From NCBI GenBank assembly GCA_050943315.1, contig JBMNOY010000061.1, positions 1 through 13,512 on the forward strand: a DNA stretch of 13,512 bases. Reading direction: 5' to 3'. This document shows positions 13,459 to 13,512 of this stretch, piece by piece. Source of the stretch: JBDKUD01 sp050943315. GTDB taxonomy: Bacteria > Bacillota > Syntrophomonadia > Syntrophomonadales > Syntrophomonadaceae. The notes beneath the pieces are model-generated. The model was not told the DNA's origin. It saw only the letters and a list, made by a program, of their open reading frames with translations, and ran no database searches. The first letter of the stretch is position 1; every line of letters begins with the position of its first letter. The position numbers and the translations under genes were made by a program.

Positions 13459-13512
13459 TTAGTATTTCGCCATAACCTTATCCATTATTCCGGAAGCCGT
13501 TGGCCGGGGTGT
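13459..13512 (-). CDS. C-terminal end of an upstream gene (partial)
   Basis: On the minus strand a frame is open from the right edge to a TAA at 13461-13459, ending in TPRPTASGIMDKVMAKY. The stop lies 32 bases before the DUF421 start, which fits the close spacing of this cluster, and no promoter is visible between them. Only 17 codons are seen, so an open frame by chance is possible and the protein cannot be identified. Confidence 0.4.
   Translation of the reverse strand, partial: TPRPTASGIMDKVMAKY

Noticed and set aside
1..13512. Mobile element, CRISPR array, toxin-antitoxin pair or defence system
   Set aside because: No terminal inverted repeats, transposase, integrase, spaced direct repeats or recognisable defence proteins were seen; almost all bases are explained by housekeeping and sporulation-type genes.

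Overview
The window looks like ordinary chromosomal DNA from an endospore-forming, low-to-mid GC Firmicute, most likely a clostridial relative of Desulfotomaculum/Pelotomaculum (Peptococcaceae sensu lato). The reasons are a YunB-type sporulation protein, strong AGGAGG-like ribosome binding sites with TTG and GTG starts, tRNA genes with encoded CCA, MutS2, a DUF421 membrane protein, and a class A penicillin-binding protein with a cysteine-rich tail. The genus assignment is inference from gene content and protein style. No database search was possible.

Layout, left to right. Bases 1-216 hold a strong leftward promoter (-35 TTGACA, extended -10 TAATAT) whose transcript runs off the left edge and has no confident identity. 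yunB follows on the minus strand. A divergent intergenic region carries an imperfect 29-bp inverted repeat and the gltX promoter. gltX (glutamyl-tRNA synthetase, TTG start) reads rightward and is followed by a perfect-consensus sigma-A promoter, tRNA-Gln(CTG), tRNA-Glu(CTC) and an intrinsic terminator. A small unidentified gene comes next; its Shine-Dalgarno sequence points to a rare ATT start. It converges on tyrS (minus strand) across a 10-bp hairpin. tyrS and a class A penicillin-binding protein gene diverge from a 207-bp intergenic region. The PBP gene converges on mutS2 across a 16-bp bidirectional terminator.

The right third is one tightly packed leftward cluster, transcribed from the right edge towards mutS2: a partial upstream gene (only its C-terminus is visible), a DUF421 membrane protein, a phosphomutase-like member of the alkaline phosphatase superfamily, a large internally duplicated U32-family protein, and mutS2. 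Gaps are 32, 23, 20 and 0 bases, so one transcript ending at the terminator at 6927-6966 is likely.

The common theme is translation: two aminoacyl-tRNA synthetases, two tRNAs that are the natural substrates (directly or by mischarging) of the neighbouring GluRS, a U32 protein related to tRNA/rRNA hydroxylation factors, and MutS2, which in Bacillus acts on collided ribosomes. I found no mobile element, CRISPR array, phage gene, defence system or clearly new multi-gene system. The points most worth a second look are the three-copy cysteine repeat at the PBP C-terminus, the likely AUU-started small gene, the duplicated U32 protein with a lost cluster cysteine, the uncharacterised phosphomutase-like enzyme, and the unidentified transcript at the left edge.
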